DNA from: Nocardioides sp.
GTDB lineage: Bacteria; Actinomycetota; Actinomycetes; Propionibacteriales; Nocardioidaceae
Direction of reading: 5' to 3'
DNA length: 50,472 nucleotides
NCBI RefSeq assembly: GCF_030149505.1
Contig: NZ_JASBRN010000039.1
Location: 1-50,472 of the forward strand
The notes beneath the pieces are model-generated. The model saw only the letters and a program-made list of their open reading frames with translations. It was not told where the DNA came from and made no database searches. Made by a program: the position numbers and the translations under genes. Position 1 is the first letter of the stretch; every line of letters begins with the position of its first letter. Below, piece after piece: positions 48,036 through 50,472 of this stretch.

Positions 48036-49462
48036 GGCTGCCCGTACCCGACGAGATCCTCCCCGCCGACCGTCTCGGTCGGGTCCACTTCGTCGGCATC
48101 GGCGGCGCCGGGCTCTCGGCCATCGCCCGGATCATGGCGATGTCCGGGGTCGAGGTCACCGGCTCCGACGACGCCGAGACCCCCTTCCTGCCGAGCCTGC
48201 GCGAGCTCGGCGTGACCGTGCACCGCGGCTACGCCGCCGAGCACCTCGGCGACCTCGGCCACGGCGACTCCGTGGTCGTCACGACCGCGGCCCGCGAGGA
48301 CAACCCCGAGGTGCTCGAGGCCCGGCGCCGCGGGCTGCGGCTGCTGCCGCGCTCGGCCGGCCTGGCCGCCACGATGGCCGGGCGCCGGGTCGTCGCCGTC
48401 GCCGGCACGCACGGCAAGACCACGACGACCTCCCTGCTGACCTGCGCCCTGCTCGCCTGCGACGCCGACCCGACGTACGCCGTCGGCGGCCTCCTCTCGG
48501 CCACCGGCCGCAACGCCGACGCCGGCGCGGGGCCGCTCTTCGTCGCCGAGGCCGACGAGTCCGACGGTGCGTTCCTGGTCTACCGCCCGCACGCCGCGAT
48601 CGTCACCAACGTCGGCGCCGACCACCTCGACCAGTGGGGCACCGAGGAGGCCTACCGCCAGGCCTTCGTCGACTTCGCCGGCACCGTCGACCGCGACGGA
48701 TTCCTCGTGCTGTGCACCGACGACGACGGTGCGCAGACGCTGGCCGCCCAGGTGGGCGACGACGGTCGCGAGATCGTCACGGTCGGCGAGCGGCCCGGTG
48801 CCGACCTCGAGGTACGCGACGTCGTGCTCGAGGGCAGCACCTCGGCCTTCACGGTCGTCCACGACGGCCGCGAGCTGGGCCGGGTCTCGCTGCGCATCCC
48901 CGGGCGGCACTACGTCCTGGACGCCGCCTGCGCCCTGGCTGCCGGGCTGCGGCTGGGCCTGCCCTTCGACGGCTTGCGCGCCGGCCTGGAGTCCTTCACC
49001 GGCACCGGCCGGCGGATGGAGCCCAAGGGCGAGGCCGGCGGCGTGCGGGTCTACGACTCCTACGCCCACCAGCCGATCGAGATCGCCGGTGACCTCGAGG
49101 CCGCACGCTCCCTGGCCGGGAGCGGGCGGGTCGTCGTGGCCTACCAGCCGCACCTGGTCTCCCGCACGTGGCTCTTCGGTGCAGCCATGGGGGAGGCCCT
49201 CGGTGCGGCCGACGAGGTCGTCGTCCTCGACGTCCACCTCGCCCGCGAGGACCCGGACCCCGCCGTGACCGGCGCGCTCGTGGCCGATGCCGTCCCGCTG
49301 CCCGCCGAGCAGGTCGCCTTCGTCCCCGACCAGGCCGACGTCGCCGCCGAGCTGGTGCGCCGCGCGCGCCCGGGCGACGTCGTGCTCACCCTCGGTGCCG
49401 GCAGCGTGACCGAGGTCGGCCCCCAGGTCCTGGCACTGCTGCGCGCAGGGGAGCGCGCGTGA
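48032..49462 (+). CDS. murC: UDP-N-acetylmuramate--L-alanine ligase MurC
   Basis: Mur ligase of 476 residues adding L-Ala to UDP-MurNAc, the first peptide step. [17 protein letters not shown] (19-35) binds UDP; the ATP loop is [10 protein letters not shown] (124-133); [11 protein letters not shown] and [12 protein letters not shown] mark the central domain; [11 protein letters not shown] and [11 protein letters not shown] the C-terminal domain (DDYAHHP-type loop reads DSYAHQP here). Length fits the family (about 470-490). ATG overlaps the murG stop, and its own stop overlaps ftsQ, so three genes are coupled. Confidence 0.95.
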   Translation: MRLPVPDEILPADRLGRVHFVGIGGAGLSAIARIMAMSGVEVTGSDDAETPFLPSLRELGVTVHRGYAAEHLGDLGHGDSVVVTTAAREDNPEVLEARRRGLRLLPRSAGLAATMAGRRVVAVAGTHGKTTTTSLLTCALLACDADPTYAVGGLLSATGRNADAGAGPLFVAEADESDGAFLVYRPHAAIVTNVGADHLDQWGTEEAYRQAFVDFAGTVDRDGFLVLCTDDDGAQTLAAQVGDDGREIVTVGERPGADLEVRDVVLEGSTSAFTVVHDGRELGRVSLRIPGRHYVLDAACALAAGLRLGLPFDGLRAGLESFTGTGRRMEPKGEAGGVRVYDSYAHQPIEIAGDLEAARSLAGSGRVVVAYQPHLVSRTWLFGAAMGEALGAADEVVVLDVHLAREDPDPAVTGALVADAVPLPAEQVAFVPDQADVAAELVRRARPGDVVLTLGAGSVTEVGPQVLALLRAGERA

Positions 49463-50202
49463 TCCAGGACGTGCCCCGGGGAGCGAGCGAGGTCCGTGCG
49501 CGGCGGGCGTTCGCCCGCCGCCGGTGGGCCCGGCGGTGGCTGTCGTGGCGGCGGGCGCTGCTGGCGCTCGCGACGCTGCTCGCCCTCGGCCTCGGTGCGT
49601 ACGCCGTGTGGTTCTCCTCCTGGCTGGCCGCCGAGCAGGTCACCGTGGCCGGCGCCTCGCAGCTCGCGCCGGACGAGGTCGAGCAGGCTGCCGGCGTACC
49701 TCTCGGGGAGCCGCTGGCCCGTGTGGACCTCGACGCCGTCCGGACCCGGGTCTCCTCGCTGGCCATGGTCTCCGAGGTCGACGTCGTGCGCCGCTGGCCC
49801 CACACCGTGGCCATCAGCGTCGTGGAGCGCCAGGCCGTCGCCGTCGTGCAGATCGGCACCGCCCTGCGCGGCCTGGACGCCGAGGGCGTGGTGTTCCGCG
49901 ACTACGCCACGGCCCCGCCCGACCTGCCCCGCGTGCAGACCGCCTCGGGCGCCAGCTCCGAGGCGCTGCGCGAGGCCGCCGCAGTTGTCTCCGCCCTGCC
50001 CGAGGACCTCGCACCGCGGGTGGACTTCGTCTCGGTCGCCAGCATCGACCGGATCGAGCTCGCCCTGCGCGACGGCCGCACCGTGGTGTGGGGGAGCGCG
50101 GAGGACTCCGAGCGCAAGGCCGAGGTGCTCGCCGTCCTGCTCACCCAGGACGCCCGGGTGTACGACGTCTCCGTGCCCGCCACCCCCACGACCCGCCAGT
50201 GA
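49459..50202 (+). CDS. ftsQ: Cell-division protein FtsQ (POTRA domain)
   Basis: Bitopic divisome protein of 247 residues. A very basic cytoplasmic lead (ARRAFARRRWARRWLSWRR, 14-32) precedes one helix (about 33-53) and the external POTRA domain (AAEQVTVAGASQL from 57), where residues such as GVPLGEPLARVDLDAV (75-90) and VVRRWPHTVAISVVER (about 105-120) follow the family pattern; a FtsQ beta domain ends near residue 235. GTG 49459 overlaps the murC stop by 4 nt. It is the last dcw gene in the window; ftsZ would normally follow. Confidence 0.93.
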   Translation: MIQDVPRGASEVRARRAFARRRWARRWLSWRRALLALATLLALGLGAYAVWFSSWLAAEQVTVAGASQLAPDEVEQAAGVPLGEPLARVDLDAVRTRVSSLAMVSEVDVVRRWPHTVAISVVERQAVAVVQIGTALRGLDAEGVVFRDYATAPPDLPRVQTASGASSEALREAAAVVSALPEDLAPRVDFVSVASIDRIELALRDGRTVVWGSAEDSERKAEVLAVLLTQDARVYDVSVPATPTTRQ

Positions 50203-50248
50203 CCCGCTGACCCGTCGCCAGCTTCCCGGTGACTCGTCGCCAGGGACC

Positions 50249-50274
50249 GAGCGGTGGGCGCTGGTCCACCGCTC
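50249..50274. terminator. Hairpin after ftsQ
   Basis: GAGCGGTGG (50249-50257) pairs perfectly with CCACCGCTC (50266-50274) across an 8-nt loop, 46 bp after the ftsQ stop. It may end the operon or be part of the former ftsQ-ftsZ spacer. Confidence 0.55.
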
Positions 50275-50300
50275 ACTCGGCACGGATTCGACCCTGACTC

Positions 50301-50472
50301 GGGCTCTTCTGCTGCATGTGTGGGTGCTGTGATCGCGCCTGAATGAGCGCACGCCGTTCTCTGTCTAGGTTTCTGAGCTGTCGAAGAACAGTCACCAGGA
50401 GCAGGAGAACGGCGTGCGTGAACGCAGCCTATGGCGTGCCTTGCTGGGTATCGAGAAGACCGTCATCGAAGC
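50301..50472 (+). mobile_element. Left end of an ISL3-family insertion sequence
   Basis: GGCTCTTCTGC at about 50302 matches the GGCTCTTC-type terminal inverted repeat of actinobacterial ISL3 elements such as IS31831. About 110 bp later an ISL3-type transposase begins. The right end, and hence the 8-bp target duplication, lies outside the window. The 8 bp before the end are CTGACTCG. Confidence 0.75.
50414..50472 (+). CDS. ISL3-family transposase, N-terminal fragment
   Basis: Only the first 19 codons are in the window, from GTG 50414: RERSLWRALLGIEKTVIE. This is the typical start of actinobacterial ISL3 transposases, which carry an N-terminal zinc finger, an HTH and a DDE domain further on. 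CAGGAG lies 8 nt before the start. Completeness cannot be judged. Confidence 0.75.
   Translation, partial: MRERSLWRALLGIEKTVIE

Overview
The window is high-GC actinobacterial DNA. Gene content and order point to a Nocardioides-like member of the Nocardioidaceae: a DUF222 (13E12-type) HNH protein, SAV_6107-type HEPN and DUF6504 genes, GTG-rich starts, and the chain class II DAHP synthase / PknL-type kinase / Rv2175c homologue / polyprenyl synthase / MTHFR / mraZ, which resembles the Mycobacterium tuberculosis Rv2178c-Rv2166c stretch. Species cannot be fixed from the sequence alone. Many genes have a TANNNT box 6-7 nt before the start codon and no ribosome-binding site, the signature of leaderless transcripts.

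Layout. 1-3503 (minus strand): SOS-controlled DUF222/HNH gene (cut by the window edge), a small nucleotide-hydrolase-like gene, glycerol kinase, and a DUF1028 protein. 3576-4604: a phosphofructokinase with PPi-type residues. 4680-9155: an arsenic island (arsC, ACR3 pump and arsR on the minus strand, a flavoprotein, and an opposing ArsR-GNAT fusion). 9329-16152: APC permease, class II DAHP synthase, threonine aldolase, a second and unrelated DAHP synthase, EamA transporter, endonuclease IV. 16226-23870: PASTA kinase, Rv2175c-like DNA-binding protein, a membrane-anchored microbial-RNase-fold protein that looks catalytically dead, polyprenyl synthase, MetF, a CrtI-like oxidoreductase, a YbaK-like deacylase and a four-helix membrane protein.

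23916-31728 is a DNA-damage locus. Two identical LexA palindromes flank a mirror-symmetric divergent promoter. One side reads DUF6504 and a HEPN protein with an intact RX4H motif; the other reads the error-prone polymerase DnaE2, then a methyltransferase, DinB and a DUF3040 protein. No imuA'/imuB genes are present in the window.

31853-36432 (minus strand) is a MoxR / DUF58 / transglutaminase operon. 36673-50202 is the dcw cluster: mraZ with an ordered operator, an unlisted 50-aa membrane ORF, rsmH, an FtsL-like protein with a long charged tail, a class B PBP, murE, mraY, murD, ftsW, murG, murC and ftsQ. murF is absent from its usual place; a 52-codon ORF with 4-nt overlaps at both ends occupies the slot. 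An ISL3-family element starts 98 bp after ftsQ, where ftsZ would be expected, and runs off the window.

Most enzymatic calls rest on recognised family motifs and are firm. Starts, promoters and operators are inferred by eye. No database search was run.
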